Shown in pieces: positions 18,004 to 26,755 of a stretch of DNA of 64,000 bases (positions are counted from its first letter, which is position 1; every line of letters begins with the position of its first letter). A program made the translations under genes and the position numbers. This DNA comes from Paludicola sp. MB14-C6 (GTDB lineage Bacteria > Bacillota > Clostridia > Oscillospirales > Ruminococcaceae), in the NCBI RefSeq assembly GCF_030908625.1, contig NZ_CP133133.1, positions 124,001 through 188,000 of the forward strand, written 5' to 3'. The notes under the pieces are model-generated. The model ran no database searches, was not told the DNA's origin, and saw only the letters and a program-made list of their open reading frames with translations.

Positions 18004-18843
18004 ATGAAACTTGCACTATTAGCTGATATTCATGGCAATTACATGGCACTTGAAGCTTGTTTAAATTATATCGAGCAAAACAATTTTGATGGAATTATCT
18101 TTTTAGGTGATTATATTACCGACTGTCCATACCCACAGAAAACAATTTCACTATTAAAAAATGCAATGAAAGTACATCAATGTTGGTTTATAAGAGGAAA
18201 TCGTGAAGAATATATGATAAACCATCATAAAAACTCAAATGATAATTGGTGCTATTCCTCACAAACTGGTTCTTTGCTTTATACATATGAAAACTTATCC
18301 AATGATGATATTACTTTTTTTGAGAATATGCCAATATTTAATACTATTAATTTTAAAAGCTGTAAACATATTGTTATATGTCACGGCTCACCAACAAGCA
18401 TAAGGGAAATGCTTTTAGAAGGTGAAGAGAATTCTAATAATTGTCTTGAAACGCTTGAAGCAGATTATTTATTTTGCGGACATACTCATGACCCTTTTAA
18501 GTATAAATATAAAGGTAAGATACTTACAAATTGTGGAAGCGTTGGCTTGCCAACAAACAACCAAATAAATTCACAATTTACTGCTATAGAATTTATGAGT
18601 AACAAATGGAAAATAGACTTGATTTTAGTACCTTACAATATAGATAGTCTTGTCAATGACTTTGAAGAAAGTGGTATTTATGATAAGGGCTTTTGGTGGT
18701 CTAAGTCTATTGTAAAAACCTTACAAACGGGAGTAAATTATTCAATGCTATGTATTCAAAAAGCAAATGAATTGGCAGGTCAACGCAACGAACGTTTATC
18801 TGAAAAGCATTGGGAAATGGCGGCGAAAGAGTTGTATCTTTAA
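18004..18843 (+). CDS. Calcineurin-like metallophosphoesterase
   Basis: 279 residues with the full set of metal ligands: LADIHGN (Asp, His), FLGDYITD (Asp), RGNREE (Asn), ICHGSP (His) and FCGHTHDPF (GHxH). These bind two metal ions and hydrolyse a phosphoester; the family includes YfcE/MJ0936-like enzymes, with a longer C-terminus here (residues 200-279) of unknown role. GAAAGGA lies upstream. Confidence 0.9.
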   Translation: MKLALLADIHGNYMALEACLNYIEQNNFDGIIFLGDYITDCPYPQKTISLLKNAMKVHQCWFIRGNREEYMINHHKNSNDNWCYSSQTGSLLYTYENLSNDDITFFENMPIFNTINFKSCKHIVICHGSPTSIREMLLEGEENSNNCLETLEADYLFCGHTHDPFKYKYKGKILTNCGSVGLPTNNQINSQFTAIEFMSNKWKIDLILVPYNIDSLVNDFEESGIYDKGFWWSKSIVKTLQTGVNYSMLCIQKANELAGQRNERLSEKHWEMAAKELYL

Positions 18844-18904
18844 TAATAAAATAGTTAAAATATTGTTAAAGTTAACGTAAAAATATAAAAAGGAGCAATA
18901 AACT

Positions 18905-19636
18905 ATGCCAAATGGAATTAAAGATTATTATAATTTAGTGCAGATGCCTTGGGGCAAAATGTTTTATGATATAGCTTATAAACAACTGAATATATCCAAC
19001 GATACTAGACTTAAAATTTTGGATTTCGGAAGTGGTTTTGGAGTAACTGCAAATTACTATGCTAAAAATCATAATGTTATAGCAATAGAGCCTAACCAGG
19101 AAATGATTAATATGAGTTTCAATGAAAATACATACACATTAATTAAAGGCGATGTTAAAATCCTAAAACAATTCGACGATGAATTTGATGTAGTAATTTG
19201 CCATAATGTTCTTGAGTATGCACCAAATCAAAAAGAGATTTTTTCTCAGCTTGTAAGAGTGCTAAAGCCTAAAGGGAAATTGTCTATTATAAAGCATAAC
19301 ACTTTGGGTAGAGCTATGGCGGCAGCAGTTTTCGATGATAACCCTCAAGCTGCTTTAGATTTAATTTCGGACAATATTAATAAAGAAAAGAGTAGTACTT
19401 TCGGAAACAGGAACTTATATACAAATGATCAAATAATTGCTTGGACAAATGAAAATGACATTAAATTATCTCAAGTATTAGGGATAAGGGCATTTTTCGG
19501 TATAACCAAAAATAACAATATTAAATTCGGTGAAAAATGGTACGATAAAATGTTAGAACTTGAAATGCTTGCAAGTTGTATGGACGAGTTTAAGGCTATT
19601 GCATTTTTTAATCATTTAATATTTGAAAAGAAGTAA
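18905..19636 (+). CDS. Class I SAM-dependent methyltransferase
   Basis: 243 residues. The SAM-binding signature ILDFGSGFGVTANYYA lies at residues 37-52, followed by VIAIEPNQEMI (acidic loop), DEFDVVICHNVLEYAPNQKEIFSQLVRVLKPKGKLSIIKHN, the motif IV-VI block of UbiE-like enzymes. Substrate unknown. AAAAGGAG lies upstream. The next gene starts 12 bases downstream. Confidence 0.9.
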   Translation: MPNGIKDYYNLVQMPWGKMFYDIAYKQLNISNDTRLKILDFGSGFGVTANYYAKNHNVIAIEPNQEMINMSFNENTYTLIKGDVKILKQFDDEFDVVICHNVLEYAPNQKEIFSQLVRVLKPKGKLSIIKHNTLGRAMAAAVFDDNPQAALDLISDNINKEKSSTFGNRNLYTNDQIIAWTNENDIKLSQVLGIRAFFGITKNNNIKFGEKWYDKMLELEMLASCMDEFKAIAFFNHLIFEKK

Positions 19637-19648
19637 TTTGAGGTTTAG

Positions 19649-20146
19649 ATGAAAAAGTTAATATTTATAAATGGAACAATGGGAGTTGGTAAAACGACCA
19701 CTTGTAGGGAGTTAAAAAAGCTATTACCTAAGAATGTATTTTTGGATGGTGATTGGTGTTGGGATATGAGCCCTTTTATTGTAAACGACGAAACTAAATC
19801 AATGGTCATAAGCAATATATGTTTCCTATTGAACAATTTTATTAAGTGTTCAGAATATGAAAACATCATTTTTTGCTGGGTTATGCACGAACAAAGCATT
19901 ATTGATACCGTTTTGTCAGCTCTTGACATCAGCAATGTTTCTGTAAAACTATTTTCTTTGGTTGCAGATAAGGCTTCGTTGGAGAAAAGATTGGAAGAAG
20001 ACATTCAAAATGGTATTAGAACTGCGGACGTAATAGAACGAAGCGTCAAACGTATAGAAAAATATAATTCATTAAATACAGAAAAAATTGATGTAAGTAA
20101 TATTACACCAATGCAAGCCGCTGAGATATTAGTAACAAGAATATGA
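19649..20146 (+). CDS. P-loop kinase (AAA_33/nucleoside-kinase-like)
   Basis: 165 residues. Walker A GTMGVGKTT at residues 9-17, FLDGDWCWD as an acceptor-site acidic motif, and an arginine-rich lid region (KASLEKRLEEDIQNGIRTADVIERSVKRIEKY). Such small kinases phosphorylate nucleosides, shikimate-like alcohols or drugs; the substrate cannot be read here. It follows the methyltransferase by 12 bases and is probably co-transcribed. Confidence 0.8.
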   Translation: MKKLIFINGTMGVGKTTTCRELKKLLPKNVFLDGDWCWDMSPFIVNDETKSMVISNICFLLNNFIKCSEYENIIFCWVMHEQSIIDTVLSALDISNVSVKLFSLVADKASLEKRLEEDIQNGIRTADVIERSVKRIEKYNSLNTEKIDVSNITPMQAAEILVTRI

Positions 20147-20243
20147 TTGGCACAGTTAATTATTTTAAAGGGTTCAATTATAAACTTAGTTTAATTGTTA
20201 TAATTAACATTATTGTATAATCTTTTTGAGAGAGGTGATTAAA

Positions 20244-21239
20244 GTGAATTTAGATAATATTGTAGGTGGAAATTTTAGGGGATGTGTTTTAGTATGCAAT
20301 GGTAAAAATGAAGTCTATAAAAAAGTCAGTGGGTATGCCGATTTTGCTAACCAAATACCGAATACTTTTGATACAAAATTTGCAACAGCATCAGCTGGAA
20401 AAGTTTTTGTAGCCGTAGCTATACTACAATTAGTTGAAAAAGGTTTATTAAAACTTGATGATAAAATTGGTGATATTTTAGATTTTGATTTAAACAAAAT
20501 CGATCCAAATATCACAATAGAAGATCTTCTCACTCATACCTCGGGAATACCAGATTATTTTGATGAAAGCGTTATGGAAGAGTACGAAAAGCTTTGGATG
20601 GATTTCCCCAACTATAAAATTCGATCAAACAAAGATTTATTACCACTATTTATTGACAAGCCAATGATGTATCCTCATGGTAGCAAGTTTCAATATAATA
20701 ACACCGGCTTTGTTGTATTGGCTATCATTCTTGAGAGTATATCAAGAAAGTCATTTGATGAATATCTTAATCAACATATATTTGAACCATGTCAAATGAA
20801 AGATACTGGCTACTATGAGTTGGATAGGCTTCCTGCAAAATGTGCCAATAGCTATATTTTTGATGAGGAAAGAGAAGAATATCGCACAAATATTTATTCT
20901 GTAGATGCAAAGGGAACTGGCGCAGGTGGGGCATTTACAACCGTATATGATATAAAATTATTTTGGGAACATTTATTATCGGAGAAATTACTTTCTAAGT
21001 CCACGACAGCGAATATGCTTGCTCATCATAGTGGAGAAAATAATGAGTTATATGGCTATGGAATTTGGCTTAAAAAGAATAATAATAATTTAATTCCCTT
21101 CTTTACTGGTTCGGACCCAGGTGTTAGCTTTATTTCTAGTTATGACATTCAAAAAGAACTGCTGATTGTTTTAGTGAGTAATTATGAAGATAATGTTTGG
21201 CAATTATGTAGGAATATAGCTGAATACTTAGATGAATGA
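20244..21239 (+). CDS. Serine hydrolase of the class C beta-lactamase/PBP family
   Basis: 331 residues from a GTG at 20244, which has AGAGAGGTGA 6-14 bases upstream; the frame is open to 20226. Catalytic S-x-x-K is Ser50-Lys53 (ASAGK), the Tyr motif is QYNNTG, and THTSGIPDYFD is the family loop. The usual third motif (HxG/KTG) is replaced by TGSDPGVS. No signal peptide, so probably an intracellular esterase or peptidase, not a secreted beta-lactamase. Confidence 0.88.
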   Translation: MNLDNIVGGNFRGCVLVCNGKNEVYKKVSGYADFANQIPNTFDTKFATASAGKVFVAVAILQLVEKGLLKLDDKIGDILDFDLNKIDPNITIEDLLTHTSGIPDYFDESVMEEYEKLWMDFPNYKIRSNKDLLPLFIDKPMMYPHGSKFQYNNTGFVVLAIILESISRKSFDEYLNQHIFEPCQMKDTGYYELDRLPAKCANSYIFDEEREEYRTNIYSVDAKGTGAGGAFTTVYDIKLFWEHLLSEKLLSKSTTANMLAHHSGENNELYGYGIWLKKNNNNLIPFFTGSDPGVSFISSYDIQKELLIVLVSNYEDNVWQLCRNIAEYLDE

Positions 21240-21504
21240 GGATAATATAATACATATCCAATTCACATTATGATTACGATGCAATAGACTACTGCTTTTT
21301 GACAAATACGATTTGATTTATGTCTTAATAAACCATCTTAATCAAATTTTTATGGATAATTAAGCAAACTACTCAATCCACCCTTGAAGCGATAAAACAG
21401 ATGACATAATAAATATACAAATCAATACCGTTTATGCAGTAATATAATAATAATATGCAATGTTTATGCATAATTATACAAGCATTCACTTGATATGTTC
21501 CCAA

Positions 21505-21517
21505 GAACCACGCACGT
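21505..21517 (+). other. Candidate left attachment site core (attL)
   Basis: The 13-mer GAACCACGCACGT recurs at 38734-38746, inside the last codons of the serine recombinase gene. It is GC-rich against an AT-rich background, and the two copies flank 17.2 kb of element-type genes. Large serine recombinases leave short core repeats of this kind. Inferred, not proven. Confidence 0.45.
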
Positions 21518-21695
21518 GGAGTGCATCGTGGGACTACAAAAATCAAATAAACAGTAAGCACCTTTTATATAGCTTTAACAAGCGAGGCAAGTATGTCAGC
21601 TTTGATGAGAATGCAGATGGTATGGTTAAGAAACATACAAACAAAAGCATGACGGTAAATATTTGGATATAGAAAACTCGATATAAATAACGAGA

Positions 21696-21721
21696 CCAAT
21701 GGTGGTGTGAGCTACCATTGG
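21696..21721 (+). terminator. Hairpin terminator
   Basis: CCAATGGT at 21696-21703 pairs with ACCATTGG at 21714-21721, followed by the T-rich CTTCTTTGTTTTC. Confidence 0.55.
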
Positions 21722-21874
21722 CTTCTTTGTTTTCGTGTAATATTATAAAATTATATAAATAAATGAGAATATTTTTGCGAATTTAACGTTTTCCTCTTGA
21801 GAAAATTACATAAATTTGGTAAGATTATATAGAACATTGTCAGAATTGCTATTATAACAGAAAAGAATAACAAT

Positions 21875-21905
21875 AAACCTCTGCCAGTGGGTAGAGGTTT
21901 GTTTT
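21875..21905 (+). terminator. Terminator-like hairpin in front of the helicase gene
   Basis: AAACCTCT at 21875-21882 pairs with AGAGGTTT at 21893-21900, followed by GTTTT. It ends 42 bases before the helicase start, so it either insulates the operon from upstream transcription or acts as an attenuator. Confidence 0.6.
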
Positions 21906-21947
21906 ATATATGGTAAAAAATTAGATAACACAAAAGGAGCCAACACT

Positions 21948-24900
21948 ATGCTTAAGCCAGGACTATACGAACAAGTTATCAACAAAGAAATTGATGCGGA
22001 GCTTATCACTTTAGAGGATAAGTTCTCTCAAACTGCTTCGATTGATAAAGCGGAAGGCTCCAAGATTTTGGCGAAGTATATCGCTGAAATTATTGAAAAA
22101 GGCCTTGATAATGTTCGTGATAATGGCGGAGATGTTGTGGCTCAAGTTGACCTTGCAAATAAAATCGTGTCAACAATTATAAACGAAACAAATGAAGCTG
22201 ATTTTGACACGCTTAAAATTTCGGAGCGTGCCGAACAGCTTCTTGCTCTTTTAGATAAGAAAAACAGTGTTTTGTGGTTAAATGAAAAGGCACAAGTCAC
22301 TCGCCCAGAAACATCTATTGCTCAAAGTAGTCTTTTTACAGGCGCCATTCACGAGCCACAGATGTTCACCGAGCTTAAAAAAGAAATTGTATCCGCAAAC
22401 CGCATTGATATGCTTGTATCCTTTATTAAGTGGAGCGGATTGCGACTTATTATTGATGAACTTTCGGAATTTACGAAAAATGGTGGTGAGCTTCGTATCA
22501 TTACCACCTCATATATGGGTGCGACCGATGTGAAAGCCATTGAAGAACTTAGAAAACTGCCAAACACCAAAATCAAGGTGAGCTATGACACAAACCGAAC
22601 TCGTCTACACGCTAAAACTTACGTTTTTTATCGTGACACAGGTTTCACTACTGCATATGTGGGTTCGTCTAATCTATCCAATGTCGCTATTTCAAGTGGA
22701 CTTGAATGGAATGTGAAAGTGACCAAAAAGGATTTGCCTGAAACTATAGACAAAATTAAAGCCACCTTTGAAAGCTATTGGAATGCAAGTGAATTTGAAT
22801 ATTACTGTGAAGGACAAAAAGAACGTCTTGCAAGAGCGTTAAAGGCAGAGAAATACTTTGATAACAATAACGAATGTGACTACACATTTGACATCACGCC
22901 GTATTCTTATCAGCAAGAAATTTTGGATAAATTAGAGGCAGAACGCACAGTCCTATTATAAAAATTTAGTCGTTGCGGCAACAGGTACAGGAAAAACCGT
23001 AATTTCTGCTTTTGACTATAAAAGATTTAAAAAGCAAAATCCACATAAGCCATGCAGATTATTATTTGTGGCACATCGAGAGGAAATATTAAAGCAGAGT
23101 ATGTACACCTTTCGTGGTGTGCTCAAGGATAATAATTTTGGAGAAATGTTTGTGGGTAACTATAAACCCGAGAGTATTGACAACCTGTTTATTTCCATTC
23201 AGACCTTTAATTCGCAAGATTTTACAGATAAAACCGGTGAAGATTTTTATGACTATATCATCGTGGACGAATTCCACCACGCAGCGGCGCCCACCTATCA
23301 AAAACTGCTTACATATTATAAACCTAAAATTCTTTTGGGACTTACTGCTACCCCAGAGCGTATGGACGGTAAAAGCATATTAGAGTATTTTAATAATCGA
23401 ATTGCCGCAGAAATTAGACTGCCTGAAGCTATTGATAGAAAACTTTTGTGTCCATTCCAGTATTTCGGTGTCACCAACAATGTGGACTTGGATAACCTTA
23501 AATGGGTGCGTGGCGGTTATGATAAAAGCGAGCTTTCTAAGATATATACAATAAGCGGATTGGTTGCAAACCGTCGTGCTGATATGGTGATTTCGTCAAT
23601 TCTAAAATATGTGACGGATATTGACGATGTAAAAGGACTTGGATTTTGTGTGTCTATTGAACACGCAGAGTTTATGTCGAACTATTTTAATAATCATGGG
23701 ATACCTGCAATGTTTTTGACAGGAAATTCTCCTGATGATGAGAGAAAAGCGGCAAAACAAAATCTTGTCAGCGGTAACGTACGATTTATATTTGTGGTAG
23801 ATATTTATAACGAGGGCGTGGATATTCCTGAAATTAACACAGTCTTATTTTTAAGACCGACAGAGTCACTGACCATATTTTTGCAGCAGCTCGGTCGTGG
23901 TCTTCGCCTTTCTGAAGATAAAGAATGCCTTACCGTTCTTGATTTTATCGGTCAGGCAAACAAGAAATATAACTTTGAAGATAAGTTTTCGGCACTGCTT
24001 TCTAACACCACAAAAAGTGTGCAAAGGGAGATAAAAGAAGGCTTTGTTTCAGTTCCAAAAGGCTGTTATATCCAACTTGAAAAGAAAGCTCAGAAGTATA
24101 TTTTAGATAATATTCGTTCTTCCTTTGGAGCAAAAGCAGGACTCATTTCTCGCATTGCAACCTTTACCGAAGATAGCGGTTTAGAACTTAATTTGCAGAA
24201 CTTTTTAAATTATCATCATCTTGACATACGAAATATATACGCAAGGGATAGCTTTTCAAGGCTATGTGTTTTAGCCGGTGTAAAAGATGATTTTAGTGAG
24301 GAGTTAGAGGAAACACTGACAAAGGCTTTTGGAAGATTTGCTCTTTTGGATTCTCGCAGTTTGATAAATTTTATAGTGGAAATCTTAACAAGCAATAAGG
24401 CTATTTTTACACAAGCAGAACAAAGAATGCTTCAGATGTTTCAATTTACAGTGTGGCAAAAGCCGTTTGAAGAATGTGGGTTTTCCTCGCTCATGGACGG
24501 CGTAAACATGGTGAAAAGCTGCCCTGTTTTATGCAATGAACTCATTGAGATTTTGAAATATAACTACAATAAAATTGATTTTATTGATGAAAGTGTTGAT
24601 GTTGGTTTTGATTGTCCGCTGGACTTGCACTGCACCTATACAAGAGATCAGATTTTAGTGGCGATGGATTTTCTAAAGCCGAGCACAGTTCGTGAGGGTG
24701 TTAAATATCTAAGCGATAAAAAGGCGGACATTTTCTTTGTGACGCTCAATAAATCCGACAAGGATTATTCACCTACAACTATGTATAATGATTACTCCAT
24801 AAACGATATTTTGTTCCATTGGCAGAGCCAAAGCACCACAGCAGATACATCAGCGACGGGTAAGCGCTACATATGTCACAGAGAGCAAGAAAACAAAATT

Positions 24901-25083
24901 TTGCTCTTTGTTCGTGAGTTTAAGAATGATAAAGTTTTAGGTACAGCCAGTGCTTATACCTATCTTGGCACCGCAGATTATGTGAGCCACGAGGGTTCAA
25001 AACCTATGAACATTACTTGGAAGTTGCATAAGCCAATCCCTGCAAAATTCCTAAAGAAAACAAATAAATTAGTGGTGGGGTAA
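21948..25083 (+). pseudogene. PLD-nuclease/SF2 helicase with DUF3427 domain, frameshifted near 22951
   Basis: Two frames form one protein of about 1045 residues. The first part (21948-22961) has a phospholipase-D-type nuclease domain with the HKD motif HAKTYVFYRD (His221, Lys223, Asp230) and GSSNLS. The frame stops at 22959-22961. A +1 frame from 22954 resumes with YYKNLVVAATGTGKT (Walker A), then DEFHH, TATPERMD and QQLGRGLR (SF2 helicase motifs), and ends with the DUF3427 region (FHWQSQSTTADTSATGKRY, HEGSKPMNITWKLHKPIPA). The joint lacks a few residues compared with relatives, suggesting loss of about five bases. ATG 21948 has AAAAGGAG. Proteins of this build occur in phage-defence and DNA-processing islands. 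It heads an operon with the next genes. Confidence 0.88.
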
Positions 25084-25085
25084 TC

Positions 25086-25310
25086 ATGTATTATATTTAC
25101 GAAAATTGGAGAGCAGAAAAGAAAGCAGTTATTCATAATGGTTCTTGTGGAATGTGTAACAACGGAAAAGGTATTCATTTAAGTGCATCCAATAAAAATG
25201 GGAAATGGCATGGTCCATTTGAAACACTTGACTTAGCTATTGTTTTTGCAAATGGCTTACAAGATAGAAAAACAAAGTTTTGTAAACTTTGTATAGGTGA
25301 TAACAAATGA
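25086..25310 (+). CDS. Small Cys-rich conserved protein
   Basis: 74 residues, starting two bases after the helicase stop and overlapping the next gene by four bases. Two Cys pairs (SCGMCNNGKGIH and FCKLC) could bind one zinc ion. The pattern CGxCNxGKG with a later WHGPF is one I have seen in uncharacterised small proteins near DNA-processing genes. No function is established. Confidence 0.7.
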   Translation: MYYIYENWRAEKKAVIHNGSCGMCNNGKGIHLSASNKNGKWHGPFETLDLAIVFANGLQDRKTKFCKLCIGDNK

Positions 25311-25714
25311 TTGAAGTAGTGGCGGCATTAATATGGGATAATAATAAATTTTTAATCTGTCAACGTCCTAAGAACAAGGCGTGCGCATTGCTGTGGGAAT
25401 TTGTAGGCGGTAAGGTTGAAAAAGGTGAAACCAAAGAACACGCTTTGATTCGTGAATGTAAAGAAGAACTTGATATCACTCTTTCGGTTGGCGAAATTTT
25501 TACAGAAGTTACTCATACATATCCGGACATTACCGTTCATATAACGTTATTTAATGCAACAATAGCAGAAGGCCAACCCAAAATGATAGAACATAATGAT
25601 ATTAAATGGATACAGATTAGTGAGATTGATGATTTTGAGTTTTGCCCAGCAGATGTGAAAATTTTGAGGAGGCTTAAAGATGAGTACAAAAATCTACAAC
25701 AAACTCGTTCGTGA
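25307..25714 (+). CDS. Nudix hydrolase ((d)CTP pyrophosphatase/MutT-like)
   Basis: 135 residues, starting inside the previous stop codon (ATGA overlap). Nudix box GGKVEKGETKEHALIRECKEELDI with the REXXEE catalytic core; Asp replaces the usual late Gly. The opening VVAALIWDNNKFLICQRP and WEFVGGK match MutT/NudG-type nucleotide-cleaning enzymes that hydrolyse (oxidised or modified) nucleoside triphosphates. Its place directly after a DUF3427 helicase suggests nucleotide sanitation or depletion linked to that helicase, which is inference. Confidence 0.9.
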   Translation: MIEVVAALIWDNNKFLICQRPKNKACALLWEFVGGKVEKGETKEHALIRECKEELDITLSVGEIFTEVTHTYPDITVHITLFNATIAEGQPKMIEHNDIKWIQISEIDDFEFCPADVKILRRLKDEYKNLQQTRS

Positions 25715-26000
25715 TAAAATACCAGAGATAATTGAAGCTGACGGCAAGACCTGTACTACGGAATTTTTGTCTGATGAAAAGTACATAGAGATGCTTGATG
25801 AAAAGCTAAATGAGGAACTCGCTGAGTATCAAGAAAGTAAAGACATTGAAGAACTTGTTGATATGCTTGAGGTAATGTATGCCATAGCCACAGCAAGGGG
25901 ATATTCGCAAGAACAGTTTGAAGCTATTCGAAAGCAAAAAGCAGACAAGCGTGGCGGGTTTGAGAAGAAGATACTATTGCTGGAGGTTAAGTGTCCATGA
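25680..26000 (+). CDS. MazG-like nucleoside triphosphate pyrophosphohydrolase
   Basis: 106 residues. The start YNKLVRDKIPEII is typical of this all-alpha NTP-pyrophosphatase group. Metal-binding acids are arranged as in the family: EELAEYQES and EELVDMLEVMYAIA (E-x-x-E...E-x-x-D). It overlaps the Nudix gene by 35 bases and the next gene by four, so the three are translationally coupled. Two different triphosphate hydrolases side by side is unusual. Confidence 0.88.
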   Translation: MSTKIYNKLVRDKIPEIIEADGKTCTTEFLSDEKYIEMLDEKLNEELAEYQESKDIEELVDMLEVMYAIATARGYSQEQFEAIRKQKADKRGGFEKKILLLEVKCP

Positions 26001-26743
26001 ATATTTTAATTGATTTTTGGTATGTATGGGCTCTTTTTGCCATTGCAATAATACTAAAATTATTTCAGCCCGTGATAAAAGGTTTTGTAGGAGAAAAAAC
26101 AATATCTACATTTCTTTCATTCTTACCGCAAAATGAATACTCGATACTTAACGACATTATACTGAAAACCGACCGGGGTACGACTCAAATTGATCATATC
26201 GTTGTATCTCAGTATGGAATTTTTGTAATAGAAACAAAAAATTATAAAGGCTGGATTTTAGGAAAAGAAAGCGATGAATATTGGACACAGAACATATATG
26301 GCAAAAAGAATAAGTTTTTTAACCCTATAAGGCAAAATTATGCGCATACCGAGGCAATTAAAGCATTACTATCCGAATACCCTAATGCTAAAATCATACC
26401 TATTGTTGCGTTCTCCGGTGAATGCGAATTGAAAGTCAACGCTAAAAGTAGAGTGGTATATTTTAGTGGCATAAACAAAACTATTACTAAAGAAAAAGAG
26501 AACATATTTACCACACAAGAAATTAAAGAAATACTACAAATAATTAGCTGTGCCGATATTAACAATAAACAGACTCGAAAAGAACATGTTACAAAAATAA
26601 AACATCAAGTGCAAATGAATAAAGAAAAAATATCTCACGATATTTGTCCGAAATGTGGAAGTAAACTTGTCCTTAGAAAATCTAAATACGGAACATTTAA
26701 AGGCTGTAGTAACTACCCCAAATGTTGTTATATTTTGAAATAA
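25997..26743 (+). CDS. Membrane-anchored NERD-domain nuclease-like protein with zinc ribbon
   Basis: 248 residues from the ATG at 25997, overlapping the previous stop as ATGA. A single transmembrane helix (about 5-22, FWYVWALFAIAIILKLF) is followed by the NERD domain (about 30-150): VGEKTISTFL, TQIDHIVVSQYGIFVIETKNYKGWI, with the D...ExK pattern of PD-(D/E)xK nucleases. The C-terminus is a topoisomerase-I-type zinc ribbon (CPKCGSKLVLRKSKYGTFKGCSNYPKC). Likely binds and may cut DNA near the membrane. Confidence 0.88.
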   Translation: MNILIDFWYVWALFAIAIILKLFQPVIKGFVGEKTISTFLSFLPQNEYSILNDIILKTDRGTTQIDHIVVSQYGIFVIETKNYKGWILGKESDEYWTQNIYGKKNKFFNPIRQNYAHTEAIKALLSEYPNAKIIPIVAFSGECELKVNAKSRVVYFSGINKTITKEKENIFTTQEIKEILQIISCADINNKQTRKEHVTKIKHQVQMNKEKISHDICPKCGSKLVLRKSKYGTFKGCSNYPKCCYILK

Positions 26744-26755
26744 GAGGTGACCTAA

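Larger units (their letters stand above)
21240..21947. other. Non-coding interval at the left edge of the integrative element
   Basis: No convincing gene. A weak frame at 21460-21672 contains QEPRTW, which matches the last residues (WEPRT) of the serine recombinase at the other side, because both lie on the candidate attachment core. The interval holds that core (21505-21517), a hairpin at 21696-21721 and a terminator-like hairpin just before the helicase gene (21875-21905). Confidence 0.6.

Noticed and set aside
21460..21672. 70-codon plus-strand frame
   Set aside because: No ribosome site and no protein-like conservation; it overlaps the candidate attachment core and probably arises by chance.
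22940..22965. Programmed +1 frameshift
   Set aside because: No slippery codon pair or stimulating structure of a known kind; residues expected at the joint are missing, which fits a deletion better.
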